25,352 nucleotides of DNA, taken from positions 1-25,352 of the forward strand of contig JAXHUA010000116.1 of the NCBI GenBank assembly GCA_034189695.1, given 5' to 3'. Positions 14,230-23,185 of the stretch are shown here, one piece after another (position 1 is the stretch's first letter; every line of letters begins with the position of its first letter). Under the pieces are notes generated by a model, which saw only the letters and a program-made list of their open reading frames with translations, had not been told where the DNA came from and made no database searches. This DNA is from JAXHUA01 sp034189695 (GTDB lineage Bacteria; Chloroflexota; Dehalococcoidia; E44-bin15). The position numbers and the translations under genes are program-made.

Positions 14230-15492
14230 GTGCGGGAGAAACGGGGAGAAACGAAGAAACCTATGGTGCAGGCGCCGAAGGCCGACGACTATGGACGACT
14301 GCTGAGAAGGGGCGTCGCCGAGATAATCGTCGAGGAAGAGATGCGAGCGCTGCTTGAGTCGGGGCGCAAGCTGCGGCTGAAGCAGGGCTTCGACCCGAGT
14401 CGGCCGGATATCCACCTTGGTCATGTTGTCGGCCTGCGGAAGCTACGTCAGTTCCAGGAGTTGGGGCATCAGGTCATCCTCATCGTCGGGGACTGGACGG
14501 CGCAGATCGGCGACCCCAGCGGCGAGTCGGCGACGCGGCCGATGCTTTCCGCTGAAGAGGTGCGCGCCAACGCCGATACATATATGAAGCAGTTCTTCAA
14601 GGTGGTCGACCGCGAGCGGACGCAGGTGGTGTGGCAGAGCGAGTGGTTCGGGAAGTTCTCACTCGCGGATGTTATCTCTCTCACCAGCAAGTTCACCGTT
14701 GCTCAGATGCTCCAGAGAGACGATTTCGCCAGGAGATACGCGTCTGGACGTCCCATCGCCATCACCGAGTTCCTATATCCTTTGCTCCAGGCCTACGACT
14801 CAGTGATGATTGAGGCCGACGTGGAATTCGGCGGAACGGACCAGAAGTTCAACTGCCTTGTGGGGCGGGAGCTTCAGCAAACGGTGGGGCAGAAACCGCA
14901 GCAGGTGTTCCTCGTCCCGCTGCTTGTGGGCACGGACGGACGGCAGAAGATGTCCAAGAGCCTGGGCAACTACATCGCCGTGGATGAGGTCCCGAGCGAG
15001 ATGTACGGGAAGGCGATGAGCATTCCCGACGAGTTGTTGATGGACTACTTCGAGTTGCTCACCGATGTCACCGATGATGAGCTTGCGCAGCTCAGGGTTG
15101 AGCTGCATTCGAATTCGGTGAATCCGATGGTTCTGAAGAAGCGCCTCGCTCGCGAGATCGTGGGCCAGTTTCACGACCAGGGGGCCGCCGCGGAGGCCGA
15201 GGCGGGGTTCGAGAAAGTGGTGCAGCGGAAGGAAGTCGATGCCAGCGATAGGGTTGTCCTGGGCGATAGCGCTTTCGCCGAAGTCCATCGCGACGTCGGC
15301 AAATGGCTCGTGCGTAGGGGGTTTGTCAAGAGCAACAGTGAGGTCAAGCGTTTGATTGCTCAGGGCGCGGTCCAGATAGTGCATGAGGATGGAACGAAAG
15401 ACATAGTCTCTGAGGGACGCGTCGAAATCAAGCGAGGCGACGTGATCAAGTACGGCAAGCGCCGCTTCGTGAGAATAGTCAACAATGACTAG
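14230..15492 (+). CDS. tyrS: Tyrosyl-tRNA synthetase
   Basis: This 420-residue class Ic synthetase charges tRNA-Tyr. The HIGH motif is HLGH (62-65) and the KMSKS motif is exact (240-244). The tyrosine pocket is seen in EFLYPLLQAYDSV and GGTDQKFN. An S4 RNA-binding domain occupies about residues 350-420 (WLVRRGFVKSNSEVKRLI). The sequence resembles the TyrZ/TyrS2 branch, with KLRQFQELGHQVILIVGDWTAQIGDPSG. The GTG start at 14230 follows ribF closely; an ATG at 14263 would remove 11 residues and cannot be excluded because neither start has a strong ribosome site. Its location beside aromatic amino acid genes fits shared tyrosine-related expression. Confidence 0.95.
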   Translation: MREKRGETKKPMVQAPKADDYGRLLRRGVAEIIVEEEMRALLESGRKLRLKQGFDPSRPDIHLGHVVGLRKLRQFQELGHQVILIVGDWTAQIGDPSGESATRPMLSAEEVRANADTYMKQFFKVVDRERTQVVWQSEWFGKFSLADVISLTSKFTVAQMLQRDDFARRYASGRPIAITEFLYPLLQAYDSVMIEADVEFGGTDQKFNCLVGRELQQTVGQKPQQVFLVPLLVGTDGRQKMSKSLGNYIAVDEVPSEMYGKAMSIPDELLMDYFELLTDVTDDELAQLRVELHSNSVNPMVLKKRLAREIVGQFHDQGAAAEAEAGFEKVVQRKEVDASDRVVLGDSAFAEVHRDVGKWLVRRGFVKSNSEVKRLIAQGAVQIVHEDGTKDIVSEGRVEIKRGDVIKYGKRRFVRIVNND

Positions 15493-15563
15493 TAGTGCAG
15501 GCCTTTCCAGGCGTCGTGAGATGGTTTCGAAAGGCCCCTGTACTAGCAGTGAAAGGGGTTAGC

Positions 15564-16973
15564 ATGAGGATCGAGCATGACCTGCTGGGAGAGCGAGAGG
15601 TACCGGAGGACGTGTACTGGGGCATACACACGCTGCGGGCAACGGAGAATTTCAACGTTTCAAACTACAGGATCCACTGCGAATTGATACGTGCGCTCGC
15701 TCAGGTGAAGAAGTGCTGTGCCGAAGTCAACATGGAACTGGGCTTTCTGGACAGGGATGTGGGGGAGGCGATAGTCGCTGCCTGCGAAGAGATAATTGAC
15801 GGCAAGCTGCATGACCAGTTTGTTGTCGATGTGTTCCAGGGTGGCGCCGGGACATCCAGCAATATGAATGCCAACGAGGTTATCGCGAACCGGGCGATCG
15901 AGATGCTGGGTGGCAAATGTGGGGACTACCAGATCGTCCACCCCAACAACCATGTGAACATGCATCAGTCCACCAACGACGTCTTCCCGACGGCGATCCG
16001 GCTGGCCATGATCACGCTCCACCGCCAGCTGGCGGATACACTGGTCGCGTTGCAGCAGGCATTGCGTAAGAAGGCGGAGGAGTTCGCTGGTATCCTCAAG
16101 ATGGGCAGGACGCAGCATCAGGATGCCGCGCCGATAACCCTGGGGCAGGAGTTCACCGCCTACGCCCGTGTGGTGGGACGAGACAGGTACCGAATCGTGG
16201 AGAGTCAGGCGATACTCCTGCGACTCAACCTTGGAGGCACGGTTATCGGCACCGGCATCGCGTCTCCGAAGGGATTCGGTCGCCTTGTCATTGACAGACT
16301 GAACCAGGAACTCAATCTCAACCTGTTTCCGGCGAAAGACCTGGTGGATGCTACTCAGAACCTCGATTGTTTTGCGGCGGTGTCGGGCACACTGAAGATT
16401 CACGCGGCCAACATATCGAAGATCACCAGCGACCTCATGCTCGTCGCGTCTGGTCCGAGGGCCGGGCTGGCTGAGATTGTGCTTCCCGAAATGCAGGCGG
16501 GTTCCTCTCTCATGCCGGGCAAGGTGAACCCTGTCATCGGTGAGATGGTGGAGCAGGTGGCGATGCAGGTGATATCCAACGACTACGTCGTGTGTGAGGT
16601 GATTCGGCGCGGACGCCTGGAGCTGAATGCCTTTCTTCCGTTGCTGTCGCACTGCCTGTTCGAGTCCATTTCACTGCTGGACAAGGCGGAGAGGATATTC
16701 ACCGAGAAGTATGTCCCGGGCATCAAGGCCAATGTGGAGGCCTGCAAGGAGCATCTCGAGCATAGCTGGAAGACGTGGGGGCTTCCCGCCCTTGTTCCCT
16801 ACATCGGCTACGAAAGGTGCACCGAGATTGCCTGTATTGCTGCGAGGGACGGCAAGACGCCGAGGGATGTGTTGATCGCCGAAGGCGTATTCACTGAGGA
16901 TGAGTTTGACAAGATTCTTACAGAAGGAATAACTGCCTTTGAGAGGGACGCGATAATGAGGAAGAGAGGTTAG
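15564..16973 (+). CDS. aspA: Aspartate ammonia-lyase (aspartase)
   Basis: This 469-residue member of the aspartase/fumarase superfamily reversibly converts aspartate to fumarate and ammonia. I call aspartase rather than fumarase because of SGPRAGLAEI and the signature AGSSLMPGKVNPVIGEMVEQV, where fumarases have NPTQCE. The catalytic serine in the mobile loop should be Ser315 (GSSLMPGKVN). VFQGGAGTSSNMNANEV and HQSTNDVFPTA bind substrate. It is tetrameric in the cytoplasm. The ATG at 15564 has AAGGGG five bases upstream and begins the family-typical MRIEHDLLGE; an in-frame start at 15495 would add 23 unconserved residues. It may supply fumarate for respiration or carbon, or assimilate ammonia, near the serine genes. 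Confidence 0.93.
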   Translation: MRIEHDLLGEREVPEDVYWGIHTLRATENFNVSNYRIHCELIRALAQVKKCCAEVNMELGFLDRDVGEAIVAACEEIIDGKLHDQFVVDVFQGGAGTSSNMNANEVIANRAIEMLGGKCGDYQIVHPNNHVNMHQSTNDVFPTAIRLAMITLHRQLADTLVALQQALRKKAEEFAGILKMGRTQHQDAAPITLGQEFTAYARVVGRDRYRIVESQAILLRLNLGGTVIGTGIASPKGFGRLVIDRLNQELNLNLFPAKDLVDATQNLDCFAAVSGTLKIHAANISKITSDLMLVASGPRAGLAEIVLPEMQAGSSLMPGKVNPVIGEMVEQVAMQVISNDYVVCEVIRRGRLELNAFLPLLSHCLFESISLLDKAERIFTEKYVPGIKANVEACKEHLEHSWKTWGLPALVPYIGYERCTEIACIAARDGKTPRDVLIAEGVFTEDEFDKILTEGITAFERDAIMRKRG

Positions 16974-17017
16974 GCCGGAGGTTGGCTATTCTCAGAGGCA
17001 CTCGTCAAATAGTCCGT

Positions 17018-17023
17018 GGAGGT
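17018..17023 (+). promoter_or_regulatory. Ribosome binding site fixing the aminotransferase start
   Basis: GGAGGT lies four bases before ATG 17028. The in-frame GTG at 17016 overlaps this site and is unlikely to be used. Confidence 0.7.
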
Positions 17024-17027
17024 TACG

Positions 17028-18110
17028 ATGCAGCTACGAATCCCAGGCCCGACTCCGCTACCAGACGAGATCCTTCAGGCGATGGCAAGGCCCATGATCA
17101 ACCATCGCGGTCCGGAGTTCGTGGAGATGTTCCGGGGGGCCACCGCCGATCTCAAGGAAGTGTTCCAGACAAAGAGTGACGTTCTGATCCTTACCGGCTC
17201 TGGTACCGGAGGACTGGAGGCCGCCGTCGTCAATACCCTGTCGCCGGGGGACGAGATCGTGAGCCTGTCGAACGGGGTCTTCGCTGAGCGTTTCGCCAGC
17301 ATAGCGGAGGAGTTTGGTGCCAGGGTGCATAGGATTCAGTTTGAGTGGGGACGGGCGGTTGACCCCGATGAGGTGCGCAAGGCGCTGTCCCAGCACACTA
17401 GCGCGAAGACGGTGCTCGTCACTCATAACGAGACGTCGACCGGTGTGACGAGCGACCTCCAGGCGGTCAGTGCCGTGGTGAGGGAGTTCGACAAGCTCCT
17501 CTTGGTCGATGCAATAAGCGGTCTGGGTGCGATAAATCTGCCCACTGATGCGTGGGGGTGCGATGTGGTGGTCACCGGCTCCCAGAAGGGGTGGATGGCG
17601 CCGCCGGGACTGGCAATGGTGAGTGTGAGCGAGCGGGCGTGGGAAGCACGAGCCGCGGCGAAGATGCCCAAGTTCTACTGGGACTTCTCCCGTGCGAAGA
17701 AGTACCTTGACGACCGGGGGCAGACGCCGTGGACGCCGGGCCTATCAGCCGTCTACGCTCTGGCCGCTGCGCTGGAACTGATGAAGGGCGAAGGCCTTGC
17801 CAACATCGTGGCGCGCCATGCACAGGTGGCGGCAAAAACCAGGGAGGCGGTGAAGGCTCTGGGTCTTTCGCTCTTCGCTGATGAGCAGTACGCTTCGAAC
17901 ACTGTGACAGCGGTGAAGGCGCCGGATGGGCTTGATGTAGGCAAACTGCTTCGCATTTTGAGGGAGAAGCACAGCGTCGTTCTCGCTGGCGGGCAGCAGA
18001 GGCTTGAAGGCAAGATATTCCGCATCGGGCACCTGGGATACGTGACCGAGGGCGACATCGACGAGGTGATGGCTGCACTCAAGCTCGCGCTACCTCAGGC
18101 AACCTCGTGA
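17028..18110 (+). CDS. Class V PLP aminotransferase (serine/alanine-glyoxylate type)
   Basis: This 360-residue fold-type I aminotransferase begins MQLRIPGPTPLPDEI, typical of serine-pyruvate and alanine-glyoxylate aminotransferases. The PLP lysine is Lys187 (TGSQKGWMAPPG), the pyridine-binding aspartate is Asp161 (LVDAISGLG), and LTGSGTGGLEAAV binds phosphate. An arginine near the C-terminus (FRIGHLGY) should bind the substrate carboxylate. Similar genes, often mislabelled as soluble hydrogenase subunit, sit beside serA in thermophiles and dehalorespirers. This suggests it supplies the transamination step of serine synthesis (3-phosphohydroxypyruvate to phosphoserine) or interconverts serine and glyoxylate. 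The sequence alone does not settle the substrate. The serA gene follows after a 174-base gap. Confidence 0.9.
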   Translation: MQLRIPGPTPLPDEILQAMARPMINHRGPEFVEMFRGATADLKEVFQTKSDVLILTGSGTGGLEAAVVNTLSPGDEIVSLSNGVFAERFASIAEEFGARVHRIQFEWGRAVDPDEVRKALSQHTSAKTVLVTHNETSTGVTSDLQAVSAVVREFDKLLLVDAISGLGAINLPTDAWGCDVVVTGSQKGWMAPPGLAMVSVSERAWEARAAAKMPKFYWDFSRAKKYLDDRGQTPWTPGLSAVYALAAALELMKGEGLANIVARHAQVAAKTREAVKALGLSLFADEQYASNTVTAVKAPDGLDVGKLLRILREKHSVVLAGGQQRLEGKIFRIGHLGYVTEGDIDEVMAALKLALPQATS

Positions 18111-18284
18111 GCATGCACCGGAGCGAGAAGGATGTTGACCGGTGATTGAGGCGATGAGCAGGCCCGTCGTTCCAGAGCGAAAGCTTGACTACCCTGTTCC
18201 TGCCTCTCGACAGGGTCACGGCTGACGGAGTGCGTTCGTTCTTGGTGAAGGGGTATAGCTGAAGAAGGGAGGGTACAGGCGAAG
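18111..18284 (+). promoter_or_regulatory. Structured gap upstream of serA
   Basis: This is one of the longest gaps in the plus-strand run and is gene-free. It contains a CACCGG/CCGGTG pair (18116-18121 with 18139-18144) and an ACCCTGT/ACAGGGT hairpin (18191-18216). Near the end, AGGGAGGGTACAGGCG (from 18266) distantly recalls a T-box core, but the key bulge bases differ. GGAGGG at 18268-18273 serves as the ribosome site, 11 bases before the ATG. No -35/-10 pair is convincing. A regulatory leader is possible, not shown. Confidence 0.25.
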
Positions 18285-19859
18285 ATGAAGGTTCTGATTG
18301 CAGACGGCATTGCTCAAGAGGGCATCGACGCTTTGAGCGCCGTTGCTACTGTGGACGTCAGGCTAGGTATGGGCCTCCACGAGCTCATGGGTGCCATTCG
18401 CCAGTATGAAGCCCTTGTTGTGAGGAGTGAGACCAGAGTTACGGCTGAGATAATAGAGGCTGGACAGAAGCTCCAGGTGATTGGACGTGCGGGTGTCGGT
18501 GTGGACAACATCGATGTTGACGCGGCTACCAGGAGGGGTATCGTGGTGGTGAACGCACCTGCTGGCAACACTGTCTCCGCTGCGGAACACACTATAGCCC
18601 TCATGTTCGCGATGGCCCGCAATATCCCCCAGGCGAGTTCGGTGCTCAAGTCGGGCGTGTGGCGCCGGCACGATTTCATGGGCACCGAGCTGAGGAACAA
18701 GACGCTGGGCATCATCGGACTGGGGAACGTTGGGTCGGAGGTGGCTCGACGTGCCAAGGGGCTGGAGATGCGGCTCATTGCGTACGACCCCTTCGTCTCG
18801 ATCGAGTACGCGAGCACGCTGGGAGTTGAGCTGGTATCGCTGGAGGATGTACTGAGAAGATCGGACTTCATAACGCTGCATACACCGCTTACCGAGGGTA
18901 CGAGAGGCCTGATCGGTGCCAAGGAACTGGAGATGGTGAGGCCCACGGTGCGGTTCATCAACTGTGCTCGCGGCGGCGTGATCGACGAAGAAGCTCTCTT
19001 CAAGGCGGTTGAGGAAGGCAAGGTGGCGGGGGCCGCTGTGGACGTTTTTGTGGAGGAACCGGCGACCAACAACATCCTGTTGAAGAGTGACAGGATTCTG
19101 GTGACGCCTCACCTGGCGGCCTCCACAGCGGAGGCCCAGGCCACCATAGCCACGGATGTGGCTGAGCAGGTCATTGCAGTGCTGAGCGGTCAGCCGGCGA
19201 AGCACGCAGTCAATGCCCCCTTGATGACGCCGGAGACACGCTCGGTGCTGGCGCCCTTCCTTGGCGTCGCCCAGCAGATCGGACGGTTGCTGTCGCAGTT
19301 GTCCGAGGGGCAGATGAGTGCTATCAACATCAAGTACGAGGGTGAGATTGCGAACTACGATACGGCTGCACTCAGGGCGGCGGTGATCGGGGGACTGCTC
19401 GAGGCGGTGAGTGAAGAGCGAGTGAATCTGGTCAACGCTCACATCATCGCCCAGAAGCGGGGGTTGAAGGTCGTCGAGCAGAAGGACCCGGTCTGTGACA
19501 ACTACGGGAATCTGATTACGCTTGAGGTGACAACCAGCGTGGGCACAACTGCGGTAGCGGGTACGGTGATGCGTGGCGAGCCGCACATCGTGCGCGTCAA
19601 TGACTACTGGATAGACGTCGTGCCGAAACGGGGTTACTTCATTTTCAGCGACCATCGTGACCGCCCGGGGCTGATCGGGAGTGTGGGGTCCGTACTGGGG
19701 AATGCTGACATCAATATCAGCTCTATGCAATTGGGCCGGCTCGAGCCCCGGGGACGGGCTTTGCTGGTGCTCGACCTTGACGAGCCGCTGAACGAGCAGC
19801 AACTCGAGGAGCTCAGGGCTATTCCCGAAGTCTATACCATGAAACTGGTCAGGCTTTAG
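18285..19859 (+). CDS. serA: D-3-phosphoglycerate dehydrogenase
   Basis: This 524-residue enzyme oxidises 3-phosphoglycerate to 3-phosphohydroxypyruvate with NAD, the first step of serine synthesis. The nucleotide fold has GLGNVG (145-150). Catalytic residues are Arg229 (NCARGG), Glu258 (FVEEP) and His276 (TPHLAAST). An intervening ASB domain (about 315-450) and a C-terminal ACT domain (about 453-524, with DRPGLIGSVGSVLG) mark the long form, usually tetrameric and often inhibited by serine through the ACT domain. The full length matches bacterial long-form enzymes. The neighbouring class V aminotransferase probably supplies the next step; no serB is in the window. The ligase gene follows after 40 bases. 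Confidence 0.96.
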   Translation: MKVLIADGIAQEGIDALSAVATVDVRLGMGLHELMGAIRQYEALVVRSETRVTAEIIEAGQKLQVIGRAGVGVDNIDVDAATRRGIVVVNAPAGNTVSAAEHTIALMFAMARNIPQASSVLKSGVWRRHDFMGTELRNKTLGIIGLGNVGSEVARRAKGLEMRLIAYDPFVSIEYASTLGVELVSLEDVLRRSDFITLHTPLTEGTRGLIGAKELEMVRPTVRFINCARGGVIDEEALFKAVEEGKVAGAAVDVFVEEPATNNILLKSDRILVTPHLAASTAEAQATIATDVAEQVIAVLSGQPAKHAVNAPLMTPETRSVLAPFLGVAQQIGRLLSQLSEGQMSAINIKYEGEIANYDTAALRAAVIGGLLEAVSEERVNLVNAHIIAQKRGLKVVEQKDPVCDNYGNLITLEVTTSVGTTAVAGTVMRGEPHIVRVNDYWIDVVPKRGYFIFSDHRDRPGLIGSVGSVLGNADINISSMQLGRLEPRGRALLVLDLDEPLNEQQLEELRAIPEVYTMKLVRL

Positions 19860-19899
19860 AAGGGCTATATGGATATTGTTGAGTTGAGAGGACTGGGGG

Positions 19900-21398
19900 A
19901 TGAATGTCGCACAGCTTGGTGAGGAGAACATCAGGCGTTTTGGCGAATACGTCATACTGACATACGAGGATCGGGAATACACCAATGTGGAGCTGGACCG
20001 GGCGGCGCGGAGGTTGGGCAACGGCCTGAGAAGGCTGGGGGTCAAGAGGGCGGACCGAGTCATTGTCCAGCTCCCCAATTGTCCCGAAGTCCTCACAAGC
20101 TTCCTGGCGGTGTGGAAGATTGGGGCTGTCATCGTGCCAATAGCTTCCTCAGCGGGGAGGAAGAAACGGCGCACATCTTCAGGGATTCGGGGGCGGTGGC
20201 GGTCATAAGCAGTAGGGACTTCCTTGACAAAGTCGAGAATGCCAGGGCGCAGGCGCCTGCGCTCGAGCACGTGATCCTGATTGACAGGGAAGCGCCCCGG
20301 AGCGTGTACTATCCCTCGCTCCTGGAAGAGAGTCCCGAGGAGCTTGACGCGGAGGCGATTGAAGACGGCGAGCTTGCGATCCTCATCTACACTGCGGGGA
20401 CTACAGGGAGACCCAAAAGGGTGATGCTGTCCCATGGCACGTTGTGCTGCAAAGCGGGAGTGGGACGTGAGCGCCCCAGCGGAGAGCCTCCCGCCACTCT
20501 GAGCGCGCTGCCACTCTGCCATGGATATGGCATAAGCACCATGAATCGTTGTCTTGCATCCGGCTCCAGACTTGTCATGATGCGCTGGTTCCAGGTGGAG
20601 GAATTCTTCAGACTCATAGAGGAACACCGACCGGTTGTCGTACCCGCTGTGCCTACGATGTACACCCTGATTCTCATGTCGCCGGAGGCTGACCGGTATG
20701 ACCTGAGCTCGGTCAAAGTGTGGGTCTCCGGGTCGGCGCCCCTGTTGATGGAGACAGCCCGGGCTTTCCAGGAGAGGTTCGGGGCCACCATCCACGAGGG
20801 TTGGGGTCTCACCGAGGCGTGGGCTGACAACACGCTCAACCCGCCCGGCGGGACGGTCAAGTTGGGCTCCATTGGTCTCCCGATGAGGGAGACCGATATC
20901 AGGATATTCGATGAGGATGACAACGAACTCTCACCCTTGCAGGAGGGTGGAATCGTGCTGCGCGGTCCAACGGTGATGATGGGCTACTGGAATCTGCCTG
21001 ACGACACGGCGGAGGCCCTGAGGGGTGGGTGGCTCCGCACCGGCGACGTAGGCTACAAGGATGAGGACGGCTACATCTACATCACAGAGCGGAAGAAGGA
21101 CATGATCATCAAGGGCGGAGAGAACATCTATCCTCGTGAGATAGAAGAAGTCATCGTGACCCATCCGAAGGTTGTCGAGTGCGGTGTCGTTGGGATCGAG
21201 GACAAGGTGTACGGGGAGGATATCAAGGCCTTCGTTGCTTTGAAGCCGGGAGAAGAGGCATCGGAGGATGAGATCATAGAGCATTGCCGGCAAAGGCTCA
21301 CCGGCTTCAAGACGCCGAGGTCTGTGCAGTTCGTGAGTGACCTACCCAAGAACATCATGGGCAAGATGCTACGGAGAGAGCTGCGGAAGCTGCATTAG
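19900..21398 (+). pseudogene. AMP-forming acyl-CoA synthetase, interrupted by a single frameshift
   Basis: The N-terminal part (19900 to about 20140) reads MNVAQLGEENIRRFGEY through LPNCPEVLTSFLAVWKIGAVIVPI. The rest continues in another frame from about 20142 (SFLSGEEETAHIFRDSGAV) to the stop at 21398. One base missing around 20140-20142 explains the break; restoring it gives about 500 residues, normal for the family. The adenylation core is intact: YTAGTTGRPKRVMLSHG, GWGLTEAW, WLRTGDVGY and ERKKDMIIKGGENIYPREIEE, then the C-terminal lysine block PKNIMGKMLRREL. It should activate a carboxylic acid to its CoA thioester. Downstream codons show no decay, so a sequencing error or very recent mutation is likely. 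The segment from about 20420 to 20510 is less well conserved. The acyl substrate is unknown. Confidence 0.85.
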
Positions 21399-21407
21399 AC
21401 CAGAGAT

Positions 21408-21441
21408 GGCTGGGGTGAATGCCTGGCCGTGACGCCTTTTT
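21408..21441 (+). terminator. Possible terminator after the acyl-CoA ligase
   Basis: GGCTGGG (21408-21414) pairs with CCTGGCC (21422-21428), with two wobbles and a seven-base loop. A run of five T (21437-21441) follows after eight bases, which is longer than ideal. It lies nine bases past the stop codon, the position expected for the end of the plus-strand run. Confidence 0.4.
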
Positions 21442-21456
21442 CGACAGCTGTTGGGA

Positions 21457-21509
21457 CGGCGGTGCCTCGGGCGAGTCAACAGAACTCGAACCAGCCGAGG
21501 GTACCGCCG
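21457..21509 (+). repeat. Long imperfect hairpin, about 18 paired bases
   Basis: Three paired blocks nest around a seven-base loop: 21457-21463 with 21503-21509 (CGGCGGT/ACCGCCG), 21465-21470 with 21495-21500 (CCTCGG/CCGAGG), and 21472-21476 with 21484-21488 (CGAGT/ACTCG). ATTCTTCG follows. It may act as a second terminator, a processing site or part of a small RNA. Confidence 0.45.
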
Positions 21510-21614
21510 ATTCTTCGTAATGAGCTGCGGCGCTGCGCGGCGGGACAGCGCGCCCATACGGATGGCAGTCCCGGGTCACGGTTGCGGCGAGGACATCAAC
21601 TTGCACTTGCAGGC

Positions 21615-21643
21615 TTGACAATCTCGGTGACGAGTGCTATGGT
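21615..21643 (+). promoter_or_regulatory. Promoter of the liv transport genes
   Basis: TTGACA (21615-21620) is followed after 17 bases by TATGGT (21638-21643), with TGC before it as an extended -10. Initiation near 21650 gives a leader of about 180 nt before livK. Confidence 0.5.
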
Positions 21644-21831
21644 CAATCACCCCCGACGACTAGCAGGATTCTGTCTGGGATTGAGCGATTCTGTGTTATC
21701 GAGTACCTCTGTGGATGGGCGAAGGTGCATCACCGGTGGCACCATTCCCAGTGTGACGGAGGTGGAGGAGGTGATGGTAGCGGGTACCGTTGAAGCACGC
21801 TCGGTATTGACGTGACCCAAGGAGGTTAGAG

Positions 21832-23124
21832 ATGAAGAGAGTCATAAGAGCAGGGGTGATTCCGTTGGTACTATGCCTGGTGCTGGTGGTGACGAGTTGT
21901 TGTGGTGGAGGCACCGCGGCCAATGAGATCAAAGTCGGGATTGTCGGGCCGATGGATTTCATTCAGGGTGAGCACCACTGGCATGGGGCACAGATGGCTG
22001 CCGATGAGATCAATGCGGCCGGTGGCATCATGGTTGGGGGTGAGGCGTACCAGATAAGGCTGGTGCAGGTCGACACCAACGAGATCCTCAGCGTGACTGA
22101 CGCTACCAGCGCGATGGAGAGGGCCATAACCGTTGATGATGTTCACTTCCTTGCTGGTGGTTTCAGAACCGAGGCTGTGTTCCCCATGCAAGAGATCGCC
22201 ATGGACTACGAGAGGATATTCATGGGCTGCGGTTCTGCGACCAAGGAGTTGTGTGATGGTGTCGGCGAGGACTACGACCGGTACAAGTACTGGTTCAGGA
22301 TAACGCCGATAAACAACATCTATCTCGTAACCGTCGATTTCATGCTCATACAGACGGTAGCCGACGCGTTGAGAGATGAGTGCGGCATTGAGACACCAAA
22401 GGTGGCGATTCTGGCTGAGAAGCTCACGTGGGCCGACCCCATGGTCGCCCTGGCCGAGGTGAAGTTGCCATCAATGGGCATGGAGCTTGTTGGCACGTGG
22501 AGACCGTCCGATACCGCGACGGACGTGGAGGCTGAGCTGACGGCCATTGAGGATGCTGGCGCTCAAATCATCTTCACCACCTTCTCCGGGCCGGTGGGGA
22601 TTTCCTATGCGCGGCAGTGGGGCGAGCTTCAGATCCCGGCGGCTTCGGTGGGAATCAACGTTGAGGCCCAGAAGCAGGGCTTCTGGGACGCCACGGGCGG
22701 CAATGGTGAATACGAGATGACGTTGAACACCTATGCCCGGGTTGAGATCAGCGACCTGACCATACCGTTCTACGACGAGTTTGTGGATGAGACGGGTGAG
22801 ATCCCGACCTACAACGCGGGCACCTATGAAGCGCTGTACATACTCAAGGAAGCTATTGAAGCGGCGGACTCGCTGGATACGGACGCCGTCGTGGCCGCGA
22901 TGGAGGACACCGACCACATGGGAACCGCTGGCCGAATCATGTTCGACGAGGACCATGACGTTGTCTGGGGCGCCGGCTATGTGACTGGACTTGGTGTCCA
23001 GTGGCGGGATGGGGAGATGGAGTGCGTGTGGCCTCCCTCGGACGGGTCCTGGGAAGGCGTGGTGTACGAAGGTTCTGTTGACTACGAGCTTCCGCCATGG
23101 GTCATAGACGCCTGGGCCGACTGA
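21832..23124 (+). CDS. livK: ABC transporter substrate-binding lipoprotein, branched-chain amino acid type
   Basis: This 430-residue protein has a lipoprotein signal (basic MKRVIR, hydrophobic core, lipobox VTSC with Cys23) and a periplasmic-binding fold of the Leu/Ile/Val family: IKVGIVGPMDFIQG, HGAQMAADEINAAGGI and VDDVHFLAGGFRTEAVFPMQEIA. It should capture a solute outside the membrane for the LivHM permease. It is longer than the classical LivK (about 370 residues), and such proteins in anaerobes often bind substrates other than leucine, such as amides or aromatic acids. The nearby acyl-CoA ligase makes an organic acid possible. AAGGAGGT (21819-21826) lies five bases before the ATG. A stable stem-loop lies before the permease gene. 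Confidence 0.88.
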   Translation: MKRVIRAGVIPLVLCLVLVVTSCCGGGTAANEIKVGIVGPMDFIQGEHHWHGAQMAADEINAAGGIMVGGEAYQIRLVQVDTNEILSVTDATSAMERAITVDDVHFLAGGFRTEAVFPMQEIAMDYERIFMGCGSATKELCDGVGEDYDRYKYWFRITPINNIYLVTVDFMLIQTVADALRDECGIETPKVAILAEKLTWADPMVALAEVKLPSMGMELVGTWRPSDTATDVEAELTAIEDAGAQIIFTTFSGPVGISYARQWGELQIPAASVGINVEAQKQGFWDATGGNGEYEMTLNTYARVEISDLTIPFYDEFVDETGEIPTYNAGTYEALYILKEAIEAADSLDTDAVVAAMEDTDHMGTAGRIMFDEDHDVVWGAGYVTGLGVQWRDGEMECVWPPSDGSWEGVVYEGSVDYELPPWVIDAWAD

Positions 23125-23185
23125 TTGGACTGGACCTGCTCACAGGTCGTTGATCGTGATCTACAGCGATTGACATAGGACTTCG

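Larger units (their letters stand above)
21399..21831 (+). other. Gene-free region between the acyl-CoA ligase and livK
   Basis: These 433 bases hold two hairpins (21408-21441 and 21457-21509) and then a promoter (21615-21643) with a leader of about 180 nt to livK. A GGTGC/GCACC hairpin (21724-21743) lies in that leader. An open frame at 21429-21815 has no ribosome site and an unprotein-like composition, so I do not call it a gene. Confidence 0.6.

Noticed and set aside
18363..20795. Minus-strand open frame of 810 codons
   Set aside because: It lies antisense to serA and the acyl-CoA ligase, both with clear family motifs; its composition (His, Arg and Gln rich) is that of a shadow frame in GC-rich DNA.
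21655..21745. T-box-like GGTGGCACC in the livK leader
   Set aside because: The bases match part of the T-box core, but fewer than 90 nt of leader precede it, too short for the usual stem I and following stems, and no competing terminator is visible.
21429..21815. Possible 128-residue protein before livK
   Set aside because: No ribosome site, no recognisable domain, and it covers a hairpin and a likely promoter.
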